From JBCCMQ01 sp039179985 (GTDB lineage: Bacteria; Pseudomonadota; Alphaproteobacteria; Rhodobacterales; Rhodobacteraceae), in the NCBI GenBank assembly GCA_039179985.1, contig JBCDED010000056.1, positions 1 through 26,343 on the forward strand: DNA of 26,343 nucleotides, read 5' to 3'. Position numbers and translations under genes: made by a program. Within the stretch, counting starts at the first letter, position 1; every line of letters starts with the position of its first letter. The notes beneath the pieces are model-generated. The model ran no database searches, was not told the DNA's origin, and saw only the letters and a list, made by a program, of their open reading frames with translations. This document shows, one piece after another, positions 15,460-22,381 of this stretch.

Positions 15460-15506
15460 GCGTCTCGCGCCGGAACGACGAAAAAACCGCCAACAACGCG
15501 AGACGC
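15460..15506 (+). promoter_or_regulatory. Inverted repeat in the leader of the binding-protein gene
   Basis: GCGTCTCGCG (15460-15469) and CGCGAGACGC (15497-15506) are perfect 10-base complements separated by 27 bases. The second arm ends two bases before the ATG at 15509, where the ribosome binding site should be, and no other Shine-Dalgarno-like sequence is seen. In RNA the stem would hide the initiation region; in DNA it could be an operator. There is no U-tract, so it is not a standard terminator for the GntR gene. Confidence 0.55.
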
Positions 15507-15508
15507 AA

Positions 15509-16552
15509 ATGACCACTCTCACCCGCCTGACAACCGCCTCGGCCATTGCCCTTCTGGCTGGCGCCGCGACCGCTGAAGACAGCGAGCTTCTGGTCTTCGA
15601 TTACTCCGGTTTCGAAGACCCCGCCTTCCACGCGGCTTACGTGGAAAAGCACGGCACCAGCCCACGCTTCGCCTTTTTCGGCGATGAAGAAGAAGCCTTC
15701 CAGAAACTCGTCTCCGGATTCAAATCCGATGTGACGCATATCTGCGCAGGCTCGGTCACAAAATTTGTGGAATCCGGCATCCTGGAACCCTGGGACACCT
15801 CGCGGATCGCCTATTGGGCGGATCTCGACAAGAACCTCACCGGCACCGACATCGCCGGCGCCGGCGATGTCTATTTCATTCCAACCGACTTTGGCTCCAC
15901 CGCCACCGCCTATAACATGAACGAAGTTCCGGCCGAGGACGTGGCGACGCTGAACGTCTTTACCAACCCCAAGTACACGCAGCGCATGACGCTGCCCGAC
16001 AACGTCGACGACGCCTACGCGCTTGCCTATCTTGCCACCGGCGTAACCGACTGGTCCGATGTAACCGACGCCCAGTTCGACGCGGCCAGCGCCTGGCTGC
16101 GCGAGGCGCACCAGCATCTGCGCACCTATTGGACCGACCCGGCGGAACTGGCGCAGCTTCTTGCCACGGGCGAAGTGCTGGTCGGCTGGGCCTGGAACGA
16201 AACGCTGCCGACGATGGCAGATGAAGGATTTCCCATCGGATTCGAGCGGGAAGCAAGCGAAGGTTCGTCGCTCTGGCTGTGCGGGTATGTGAACATGAAA
16301 GATGCCGAGGGCTCCGAAGACAAGGCCTACGACTACATCAACGCGATGCTTGATCCGCAGTCGACCGACGCGCTGCTCGACTCTGGCTATGGACAAGCCA
16401 ATGCCACTGCGATGGCGGGCAAGGGTGAAGACGCGCTCGTGGCCTCGGGTCTCGGCGCGATCAGCGTTCCCGTACTGGCGCAGCTGCCGATTTCGATCGA
16501 ACAGCGCGAACGCCAGTCCGCAGAATTCGAACGCATCAAGGCTGGCTTCTAA
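15509..16552 (+). CDS. Periplasmic substrate-binding protein, PotD/PotF-like (spermidine/putrescine family)
   Basis: The 347-residue precursor has a signal peptide of about 22 residues (cleavage after ATA-A) and a type II binding-protein body. VTHICAGSVTKFVESGILEPWDTSRI (about 75-100), YFIPTDFGSTATAYN (about 127-141), VGWAWNETLPTM (about 228-239) and the C-terminal YDYINAMLDPQ are typical of PotD-like proteins. It would capture a polyamine or other small cationic or amphipathic solute for an ABC importer. No permease or ATPase gene is nearby, so it is an orphan here and is closed by a strong terminator. Position beside the DMSP operon raises the possibility of a DMSP-related solute, but nothing in the sequence shows that. 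Confidence 0.85.
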   Translation: MTTLTRLTTASAIALLAGAATAEDSELLVFDYSGFEDPAFHAAYVEKHGTSPRFAFFGDEEEAFQKLVSGFKSDVTHICAGSVTKFVESGILEPWDTSRIAYWADLDKNLTGTDIAGAGDVYFIPTDFGSTATAYNMNEVPAEDVATLNVFTNPKYTQRMTLPDNVDDAYALAYLATGVTDWSDVTDAQFDAASAWLREAHQHLRTYWTDPAELAQLLATGEVLVGWAWNETLPTMADEGFPIGFEREASEGSSLWLCGYVNMKDAEGSEDKAYDYINAMLDPQSTDALLDSGYGQANATAMAGKGEDALVASGLGAISVPVLAQLPISIEQRERQSAEFERIKAGF

Positions 16553-16570
16553 GCCTTCTACCTTAAAAGA

Positions 16571-16598
16571 AAACGCCGCCTACCCGGGCGGCGTTTTT
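16571..16598 (+). terminator. Rho-independent terminator after the binding-protein gene
   Basis: AAACGCCGCC (16571-16580) pairs perfectly with GGCGGCGTTT (16587-16596) around a 6-base loop, and the run of T continues to 16598. It begins 19 bases after the stop codon. The A-rich side gives a possible weaker terminator in the opposite direction, where the monooxygenase-like gene also ends at 16683. Confidence 0.9.
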
Positions 16599-16682
16599 CG
16601 TCGCAAACGCACGCGCATGTCGATGTCAGCGACCTCGGTCCGTCATTCCGTGGCGGTTGACGTTGTGGCAGAGCGCGCCGGG

Positions 16683-16982
16683 TCAGGGTGTGATCTCCGG
16701 CTGAAGATCGTAGATCCGCACCTCTTTGCCGGCTGTCAGCGGCCCGACTGCTCCGTCGAAGTCAATGAAATGGCGGGTCCTTGTATGCGCCTCGAAACCC
16801 GCCGCGTCATCGTAGATCTCGTAAAGGAAGACCGTGCCGGGACGGTCAGACGCAGTGCAGACATCAAAGCGACTGCAGGCTGGCTCATCGCGCAAGGACA
16901 GGGCCGCGTTCCTCCGCACGAGTTCGAGAAACCGGTCGAACGCCCCCTCGACGATCTCAAATTCAACTACCACCACATACAT
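16683..16982 (-). CDS. Antibiotic-biosynthesis-monooxygenase-fold (ABM) protein
   Basis: A 99-residue protein with the ABM/dimeric alpha-beta barrel pattern: strand VVVVEFEIV, helix FDRFLELVRRNAALSLRDEPACSRFDV, strand TVFLYEIYDDAAGFEAHTRTRHF. This group includes quinol monooxygenases and small heme-independent oxygenases and usually dimerises in the cytoplasm. The substrate is not known. The start is ATG 16982-16980, preceded by GAGAGGGG. It is convergent with the binding-protein gene and divergent from the DUF4345 gene. Confidence 0.8.
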   Translation of the reverse strand: MYVVVVEFEIVEGAFDRFLELVRRNAALSLRDEPACSRFDVCTASDRPGTVFLYEIYDDAAGFEAHTRTRHFIDFDGAVGPLTAGKEVRIYDLQPEITP

Positions 16983-17084
16983 GCCCCGCCCCTCTCTTGG
17001 TCCCGGCGGGAGCCTAGGCAGCCAGGGCCGGATTGAAAAGCCTTGAGGCCCTTGTAACGAACGGCGGCGCGCTATCTGCGGAGA

Positions 17085-17435
17085 ATGACCGAGATCCTCA
17101 ACATTCTGCTGGCGCTTCTCAGCATCGGCTTTGGCGCGTTCGGCTGGCTTGCCCCGCGCTTCACGGCGGGCGTTCTTGACCTGACGCCGGGCGAGACCAC
17201 CATGGGCCTTTCGGAAATCCGGGCCAGCGTTGGCGCAGTGTTTGTCATCGCAGGCATCGGCGCGGTCCTGATCGCGACGCCGTCCGCCTGGGCCATGCTT
17301 GGCATGATCTACCTCGGCGCGGCGGTGGGACGGCTGACCTCCTGCCTTCTCGACCGGCCTGCAACCTCCAAGGCCTGGGTTTACTTTGCGGTGGAACTGT
17401 CCATGGCGGCCGCGCTTCTGGCGCTGAACCTCTAG
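17085..17435 (+). CDS. DUF4345-like small membrane protein
   Basis: A 116-residue hydrophobic protein with four predicted membrane helices (about 4-22, 44-64, 66-85 and 97-115). The pattern GFGAFGWLAPRFTAGVLDL...GLSEIRASVGAVFVIAGIG is like DUF4345 family proteins; the family has no established activity. GGAGA immediately precedes the ATG at 17085. It appears monocistronic: the ABM gene is divergent and the next gene convergent, with only 19 bases between stops. Confidence 0.75.
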   Translation: MTEILNILLALLSIGFGAFGWLAPRFTAGVLDLTPGETTMGLSEIRASVGAVFVIAGIGAVLIATPSAWAMLGMIYLGAAVGRLTSCLLDRPATSKAWVYFAVELSMAAALLALNL

Positions 17436-17454
17436 GCCGGGCCCGCGCCGCGGC

Positions 17455-18222
17455 TCACTCTGCAGGCTCTATCCCACGGGCAGCCAGCCGCAGGTATCTC
17501 GCTCCGGCCGCACCCGCGGGTGCCGTGATCTCGGGCAGAACACGGTCAAGATCTTCACGCAAATGGTCAAGCTGCGCCCGCGCAACGCTTTCCCGAGCTT
17601 CGGTTTCGTCGAGACGCGCGCGCAGGTCTGCGGTCATCTGGCGAGCCTTGGAAATGCGGTCTTGCAGATCGGCTGCTTCTTGCCAGCGCAGCTCCAGGAG
17701 TTCGCGCGCCCGCGCCACCCGTTCGTCCGAATAGATCTGCGCCAGGTCGCGCGCCTCGCTTCCCATCTGTGCCGCCAGTTCCAGAAGCTGTGGCTCTAGA
17801 CCGGTCAGATCGGGATGTGTCTTGAGAAAAAAATACCTTTCGCGCACGGCGTCGAATTCGCGTTTGAGTTGGAACACGCCTTCGCGGTCAGCCCGGTGCG
17901 CCATCCAGAAGGCCCGAGCCACATCTTCCATCCCGATCTGGAAATCCCGGTGCGCCGCCTCAAGCTGTAGCACGCGTTTCAGCGACGGAAGGCTGGCCGC
18001 GAGCGCGAGAAAGACCGCCAGGAGACCGACCTGAAATAAGGCCTCCCCGCCTGGCAAAGGGTCGCCCCCGTAACTCAGCGGTACCGAAAGCCAAGGCGCA
18101 AGCCCGAAAAGGGCAAGCCCTGTCGCCACGAAAAGCGCAAGCGCGGCCCCGGCGATAAGGATGAAAGTCGTCGTCTGCGCAACGCCCAGCAGACGCAAAG
18201 GGTCCAGTCTCAGACCTGGCAT
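17455..18222 (-). CDS. Membrane-anchored coiled-coil protein (often annotated as DNA repair protein in roseobacters)
   Basis: A 255-residue protein with two hydrophobic N-terminal segments (about 13-45 and 62-82), a conserved HRDFQIGMEDVARAFWMAHRADREGVF region (about 95-121), and a long charged helix from about 170 to 235 likely to form a coiled coil. Similar proteins in the Rhodobacteraceae carry the name 'DNA repair protein', but I see no nuclease or DNA-binding motif that supports it. A frame continues upstream to 18555 but would cross the tmRNA gene, so I chose ATG 18222-18220, which begins MPGLRLDPLRLLGV. It is transcribed away from the tmRNA. Confidence 0.7.
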   Translation of the reverse strand: MPGLRLDPLRLLGVAQTTTFILIAGAALALFVATGLALFGLAPWLSVPLSYGGDPLPGGEALFQVGLLAVFLALAASLPSLKRVLQLEAAHRDFQIGMEDVARAFWMAHRADREGVFQLKREFDAVRERYFFLKTHPDLTGLEPQLLELAAQMGSEARDLAQIYSDERVARARELLELRWQEAADLQDRISKARQMTADLRARLDETEARESVARAQLDHLREDLDRVLPEITAPAGAAGARYLRLAARGIEPAE

Positions 18223-18360
18223 TTTCAAAGCCCCCGTGAAAATGATCAGTTCGCAAGAATACGGGAACGCTACACCAAAACCGTGGATGCCGGATCGGTC
18301 ACAGGCGGCAACAGACTGTTGCCGATGATCGCTAAATCCCGCGCAAGGGCCTTTGCGGTC

Positions 18361-18389
18361 TTCATTTCTTAAGCCCGCGAGGCTATATA
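18361..18389 (+). promoter_or_regulatory. ssrA: Candidate promoter of the tmRNA gene
   Basis: TATATA at 18384-18389 is a good -10 element. The hexamer 17 bases upstream, TTCATT (18361-18366), is a weak -35. Transcription would begin near 18396, in front of the acceptor segment of the permuted tmRNA. Confidence 0.4.
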
Positions 18390-18395
18390 AGACCT

Positions 18396-18715
18396 GTTCT
18401 CCGGAACTATGGACATAAACGCGCTCGTAATAAGCGGATCGGACCCGGGGGCGGTACCCGGCGGCTCCACCAGACACCTTCGTTGGGGGAATTTGGGGCC
18501 GAAACAGGATCGACGAACGTCTAAAGGGGTTAGCTTTGTCCCGGTGAGATACCACCGTTATCGGTTCGCAAAAGCATAATTGCCAACGACAATCGTGCTC
18601 CGGTTGCTCTGGCCGCTTAATGCGGTTCGAGGAATCGAAATCTTAAGCCCTGGCGCCTAGCCGCGCCAGGCGGGGTTCGCAGGCACCTGGCAACAGAAGC
18701 CTGCAATTCACCAAA
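18396..18715 (+). ncRNA. ssrA: Circularly permuted two-piece tmRNA (alphaproteobacterial type)
   Basis: The acceptor piece comes first: T-arm CCGGG-7-CCCGG, then GGCTCC-A-CCA ending at 18472. After a 22-base internal spacer the coding piece starts at 18495 with GGGGCC, which pairs with GGCTCC to make the acceptor stem (one G-U), followed by GAAACAGGATCGACGAACG as in all tmRNAs. The tag frame runs from the resume codon GCC at 18582 to TAA at 18618-18620 and encodes ANDNRAPVALAA, ending in the hydrophobic-Ala-Ala degron. A GC hairpin and pseudoknot-like pairs follow (GCAGGC...GCCTGC near 18679-18704), then T6 at 18723-18728. The outer ends are approximate. It rescues stalled ribosomes; sspB lies next to it. 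Confidence 0.93.
18582..18620 (+). other. tmRNA proteolysis-tag reading frame (ANDNRAPVALAA)
   Basis: Twelve codons from GCC to GCT and a TAA stop. The leading A-N-D-N is the part recognised by SspB-alpha adaptors, and the final L-A-A is the ClpX degron. It has no start codon because translation resumes here from a stalled ribosome. Confidence 0.9.
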
Positions 18716-18822
18716 CCGTCAGTTTTTTCGAAACGACCAACCGATCGCGCGGAGAATCTGCGCACCCCCTTCCATAGGCAAACGAATGCCCTATGGTGGG
18801 GTCAGCGTATCAGGAAACCTCG

Positions 18823-19299
18823 ATGACCATTGACACGATCGACTATGGATCACTGATGCACCGCGCCATGCGCGGCCTTATTCGGGATGTCCTTGATCAG
18901 GTGGCAGAATACGGGCTGCCGGGCGACCATCACTTCTTCATCACCTTCAGCACCAAGCACCCCGGCGTCGAGGTCGCGGAGTGGCTGAGTGAACGCTATC
19001 CCGACGAAATGACGGTGGTGATGCAGAACTGGTACGAAGGGCTGGTGGTCACCGATGACGGCTTCGAGGTAACACTGAATTTCGGGGACACGCCAGAACG
19101 CCTTTATATCCCCTATGACGCGCTTGAAACGTTCGTCGACCCCTCCGTCGAATTCGGCCTGAGGTTCGAGGCACTGGATCACGGGCCGGAGGATGACACC
19201 GAGCGCGAAACGGTGACCGAAGCCCCGATGGCCGAGGACGTGGCGCAAGAGCCGCATCCTGACGCCGAGATTGTCAGCCTCGACAAGTTTCGAAAGTAA
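18823..19299 (+). CDS. sspB: SspB-family ClpXP adaptor
   Basis: The 158-residue protein begins MTIDTIDYGSLMHRAMRGLIRDVL and has the SspB core HHFFITFSTKHPGVEVAEWLSERYPDEMTVVMQNWYEGL (about 35-75), FGDTPERLYIPYDALETFVDP, a flexible acidic linker (about 118-148) and a C-terminal IVSLDKFRK, the ClpX-binding tail of the alpha-type adaptor. SspB holds the N-terminal part of the tmRNA tag and brings tagged proteins to ClpXP. A start ten codons earlier is possible, but AGGAA lies 8 bases before the ATG at 18823 and the family starts here. It lies about 100 bases downstream of the tmRNA gene whose product it serves. Confidence 0.92.
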   Translation: MTIDTIDYGSLMHRAMRGLIRDVLDQVAEYGLPGDHHFFITFSTKHPGVEVAEWLSERYPDEMTVVMQNWYEGLVVTDDGFEVTLNFGDTPERLYIPYDALETFVDPSVEFGLRFEALDHGPEDDTERETVTEAPMAEDVAQEPHPDAEIVSLDKFRK

Positions 19300-19414
19300 C
19301 GCTCGTCTCTAACTTGCGGCCGACAGACACCTTCGCCCCGATTTGGCCACATTTCCCCGATCAAGGTGGGACGGCGCACAGAACGCGCAGGATCAGACGA
19401 CGAAGACGACCGGG

Positions 19415-19999
19415 ATGCTCATCCGCGCCCTTACGGCCAAAAAATCCCATGCCACAGGCAAACGCCTGCATATGGCGGATGGTTTCCTGCCGCTTTGCAT
19501 CTCTCAGGCCGACGCCCAGGACGCTTTTGCCAAGCCGCTCGAAAGGCAACTGGCCGCCCTTGGTATTGGGCATGTGAACGGCTGCGGCACGCGACATATG
19601 CCCGGTGATCCGGGTGCCGGTATTGATCTGTTTCTCGCCCTTGTCAGCCCCCATCCGCGTATTCTGAGAACGGTCGGCGGGCTGCTGGAAGAGCTTGATG
19701 CGCCCAGCGGATCTGTTTTGCAGTTCGCTGACAGTGGCGCGAGCCATAGCTTTGGCCGGGCCGAACCGCTCGCACTCTATCTTGATCGCGGCTTGGGCAA
19801 GCAGCGGCGCCTCGATGTGCTGGAAGCCTGCGTCGATGCCATGGCCGGTGTGGGTCAGTACCACGGGTCGGCGCTGATCGGCTCACAGGCCGTGCTTTAC
19901 TTCACAGGCGACAACTACAACGAGATGATGAACGCCCTGCGCTTTGTCATGTCACAAGACCCCAACTGCGAGGGAGCCTACGTGCGGCGGAGCGCCTGA
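19415..19999 (+). CDS. Unrecognised protein with apparent internal duplication
   Basis: I do not recognise this 194-residue protein. Two similar halves seem visible, each a hydrophobic strand, a helix, a strand and a helix: about 20-95 (FLPLCIS, DAFAKPLERQLAALGI, GIDLFLALV, RILRTVGGLLEEL) and about 112-190 (PLALYLD, RLDVLEACVDAM, QAVLYFTG, NEMMNALRFVMSQDP). No signal peptide, membrane segment or catalytic motif is seen. The start is uncertain: ATG 19415 has only a weak site, ATG 19472 is another option, and the open frame reaches back to 19343. It sits alone between sspB and fumC on the same strand. Coding status is supported by an open frame with no overlapping rival. Confidence 0.6.
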   Translation: MLIRALTAKKSHATGKRLHMADGFLPLCISQADAQDAFAKPLERQLAALGIGHVNGCGTRHMPGDPGAGIDLFLALVSPHPRILRTVGGLLEELDAPSGSVLQFADSGASHSFGRAEPLALYLDRGLGKQRRLDVLEACVDAMAGVGQYHGSALIGSQAVLYFTGDNYNEMMNALRFVMSQDPNCEGAYVRRSA

Positions 20000-20354
20000 G
20001 GCCAAACGAAAAAGACCGGCGCGCGACAGGTCCGTCCCGACCGGTGCCGGTGCTGATCGCGCCCTCACCGCCCTGGTTCGCCGCGCCGCCGAAGCGACAA
20101 GGGGAATTTAATTCCCGCACTCCTTGAACTGGCTACAATGTCACGCCTCGCATATCGCCTTCAGGGACACCATATTTACCCTGCGTAGGACCTTATGGGT
20201 TTTCGACGTCCCGAGGTCATCCCTTGATAGATCCAGATCGGCGCACCTCCAGCAACGATTGCGCCAGGGGCCCAGCCCAAGGATTCGTCATTGCTCCTGA
20301 AGGGCCGCGGCGCTAGGTGCAGGTCACGACACGACACGACGAAAGGACCCTGAT
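20000..20354. other. Gene-free stretch between the unknown protein and fumC
   Basis: I see no convincing gene here. It holds a 15-base palindrome GGGAATT-T-AATTCCC at 20102-20116, and a short run of CACGA units just before fumC (about 20324-20340). A minus-strand frame at 20433-20176 overlaps the fumC start, and a 24-codon frame behind AGGAG on the minus strand near 20300 is probably chance. The fumC promoter should be here, but I cannot single out a good pair of hexamers. Confidence 0.5.
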
Positions 20355-21746
20355 ATGACCGCCACGCGCACTGAATCCGACAGTTTTGGCCCGCTCGAGG
20401 TTCCCGCGGACAAGTATTGGGGCGCCCAGACACAGCGCTCGATCCTGAACTTTCCCATCGGCTGGGAAAAGCAGCCCGTGGCCATCGTCCGAGCGCTCGG
20501 CGTTATCAAAAAAGCCTGTGCCGAGGCCAACATGGACCGCGGCAAGCTGGACAAGACCCTTGGCGATGCGATCAGCGCCGCCGCCAGCGAAGTGATCGAG
20601 GGCAAGCTTGACGACAACTTTCCGCTGGTGGTCTGGCAAACCGGGTCGGGCACCCAGTCGAACATGAACGCCAATGAGGTCATTGCCAACCGGGCGATCG
20701 AAATGCTGGGCGGCGTCATCGGATCGAAAGAACCCGTCCACCCCAACGACCATTGCAACATGGGCCAGTCGTCCAACGACACCTTCCCGACCGCCATGCA
20801 TATTGCCACGGCTATGACCGCACGGGACGTTCTGCTGCCGGGCCTCGGCAAACTGCATGCGGCGCTCGAAGCCAAGGTCGCCGAGTTCGAGGGCATCATC
20901 AAGATCGGCCGCACGCACACTATGGACGCCACGCCGCTGACGCTGGCGCAGGAGTTCTCGGGCTACACCCACCAGGTCGCCAAGGGGATCGAGCGTATCG
21001 AAACCGCCCTTCACGATATATTCGAACTGGCGCAGGGCGGCACCGCCGTGGGCACCGGTCTGAACTCGCCCATCGGCTGGGGCGAGACGGTGGCCGGCAA
21101 GATGGCCGAGATCACCGGCCTGCCCTTCGTTACCGCACCCAACAAATTCGAAGCGCTGGCCGGCCACGACGCCATGGTGGCCATGTCCGGTGCGCTGAAG
21201 ACGGTCGCCGCGAGCCTCTTCAAGATCGCCAATGACATCCGGCTTCTGGGCTCGGGCCCGCGCTGCGGCCTTGGTGAACTTATGCTGCCGGAAAACGAGC
21301 CGGGATCATCGATCATGCCCGGCAAGGTGAACCCCACCCAGAGCGAGGCCCTGACCCAGGTCTGCGCCCATGTGATCGGCAACGATGCCGCCGTGGGCTT
21401 TGCCGGCTCGCAGGGGCATTTCGAGCTGAATGTATATAAGCCAATGATGGCCTATAACGTCTTGCAATCCATGCAACTTCTTGGGGACGCCAGCGCCGCT
21501 TTCACCGACAACTGCGTTGTCGGGATCAAAGCCAACGAGGACCGCATCGAGGAACTCATGCGCGAAAGCCTGATGCTGGTCACCGCCCTCGCACCGGAAA
21601 TCGGCTACGACAACGCGACCACCGTGGCGAAAACGGCCCATAAGAACGGAACCACCTTGCGCGAAGAGGCGGTTAATCTCGGTCATGTTGACGAAGAGAC
21701 ATTTGATCGCGTTGTCCGTCCGGAGCATATGACCGGGCCAAAATAG
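20355..21746 (+). CDS. fumC: Class II fumarate hydratase
   Basis: The 463-residue enzyme interconverts fumarate and L-malate in the TCA cycle as a cytoplasmic tetramer without an iron-sulfur cluster. Signatures: SGTQSNMNANEV (98-109), HPNDHCNMGQSSND (129-142), GRTHTMDATP (185-194, with His188 as general acid/base region) and the superfamily stamp GSSIMPGKVNPTQSE (317-331). Length matches FumC. The start is ATG 20355, with AAAGGA about 9 bases upstream. It is followed by DUF4169 and a ribbon-helix-helix gene on the same strand, an arrangement often seen in alphaproteobacteria. Confidence 0.96.
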   Translation: MTATRTESDSFGPLEVPADKYWGAQTQRSILNFPIGWEKQPVAIVRALGVIKKACAEANMDRGKLDKTLGDAISAAASEVIEGKLDDNFPLVVWQTGSGTQSNMNANEVIANRAIEMLGGVIGSKEPVHPNDHCNMGQSSNDTFPTAMHIATAMTARDVLLPGLGKLHAALEAKVAEFEGIIKIGRTHTMDATPLTLAQEFSGYTHQVAKGIERIETALHDIFELAQGGTAVGTGLNSPIGWGETVAGKMAEITGLPFVTAPNKFEALAGHDAMVAMSGALKTVAASLFKIANDIRLLGSGPRCGLGELMLPENEPGSSIMPGKVNPTQSEALTQVCAHVIGNDAAVGFAGSQGHFELNVYKPMMAYNVLQSMQLLGDASAAFTDNCVVGIKANEDRIEELMRESLMLVTALAPEIGYDNATTVAKTAHKNGTTLREEAVNLGHVDEETFDRVVRPEHMTGPK

Positions 21747-21959
21747 CGCCACAAACATTAAATTTCTATCTTACTGCATTGGCAATGCTATAAAAAAAAC
21801 CAAAGCGTTCCGCGGAGCCGTGGCAACGCAGACTTTACATGCGCCTTCGGAACGGCAAACCCGGAGCCTTTGGTACTTGTTCCACGGATGCCCTGTAAAA
21901 AAACAGGCCGCGACGCTGCGCTGCACTGTTCCGTCACGTCAAACTGCTAGGCTGAGCCC

Positions 21960-22139
21960 ATGTCCGATAGAGTCGTAAACCTCAACCGCCGCCGAAAGGC
22001 GGTTCAGAAGGCGAGAAACCGCGCGAAAGCCGATGAGAACGCAGTGAAATTCGGTCGCACCAAGGCTGAAAAAGCCGCGGACAAGGCGGAAAGCGCAGAC
22101 GTGTCGAAAACTCTCGATGGAGCCAAACGCGAAACATGA
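21960..22139 (+). CDS. DUF4169 small basic protein
   Basis: A 59-residue protein, MSDRVVNLNRRRKAVQKARNRAKADENAVKFGRTKAEK and so on, very rich in Lys, Arg and Ala, the recognised make-up of DUF4169. It is probably helical, with no known function. ATG 21960 is preceded by AGGCTGAG. The stop overlaps the start of the next gene as ATGA (22136-22139), so the two are translationally coupled. Confidence 0.85.
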   Translation: MSDRVVNLNRRRKAVQKARNRAKADENAVKFGRTKAEKAADKAESADVSKTLDGAKRET

Positions 22140-22381
22140 GCAAGCGGCCGGTCAAGCACTCGATAACCTTGAAAGGACACCGCACGTCGGTGACCCTTGA
22201 GAATGAGTTCTGGCAAGCCTTTCGTGAAATCGCCCGGGGGCGCGGTGTGGGACTGAACGCTCTGGCCGCTGAGATCGACGCCGTGCGCGGGCTCGACTGC
22301 GGGCTGGCCTCGGCGATCCGGGTTTTCGTGCTCGAACACTACCGCGCAGCAGCCTCGGACCGGTCGGTCAACGACATGTAG
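22136..22381 (+). CDS. Ribbon-helix-helix domain protein
   Basis: An 81-residue protein with a single ribbon-helix-helix type fold: strand SITLKGHRTSVTL (9-21), helix ENEFWQAFREIARGRG (22-37) and helix LNALAAEIDAVRG (40-52). This matches the RHH_4 group of alphaproteobacteria, which are presumed DNA-binding dimers. It is coupled to DUF4169, pointing to a joint function, possibly in regulation near fumC. Its 3' end overlaps the end of the convergent P450 gene by 43 bases. Confidence 0.82.
   Translation: MSKRPVKHSITLKGHRTSVTLENEFWQAFREIARGRGVGLNALAAEIDAVRGLDCGLASAIRVFVLEHYRAAASDRSVNDM

Noticed and set aside
15284..16396. Minus-strand open frame of 370 codons opposite the binding-protein gene
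   Set aside because: It would overlap both the GntR gene and the binding protein, which has a signal peptide and a terminator in the right direction.
18222..18555. N-terminal extension of the coiled-coil protein frame
   Set aside because: It runs through the tmRNA promoter, acceptor piece and spacer; the product starts sensibly at 18222.
20176..20433. Minus-strand frame and a 24-codon frame with AGGAG upstream near 20300
   Set aside because: The first overlaps the fumC start and has no family-like sequence. The second is too short to separate from chance.
21893..21915. CCTG-A-rich-CAGG hairpin as terminator of fumC
   Set aside because: The stem has only four pairs with an A-rich loop and no T-tract after it.
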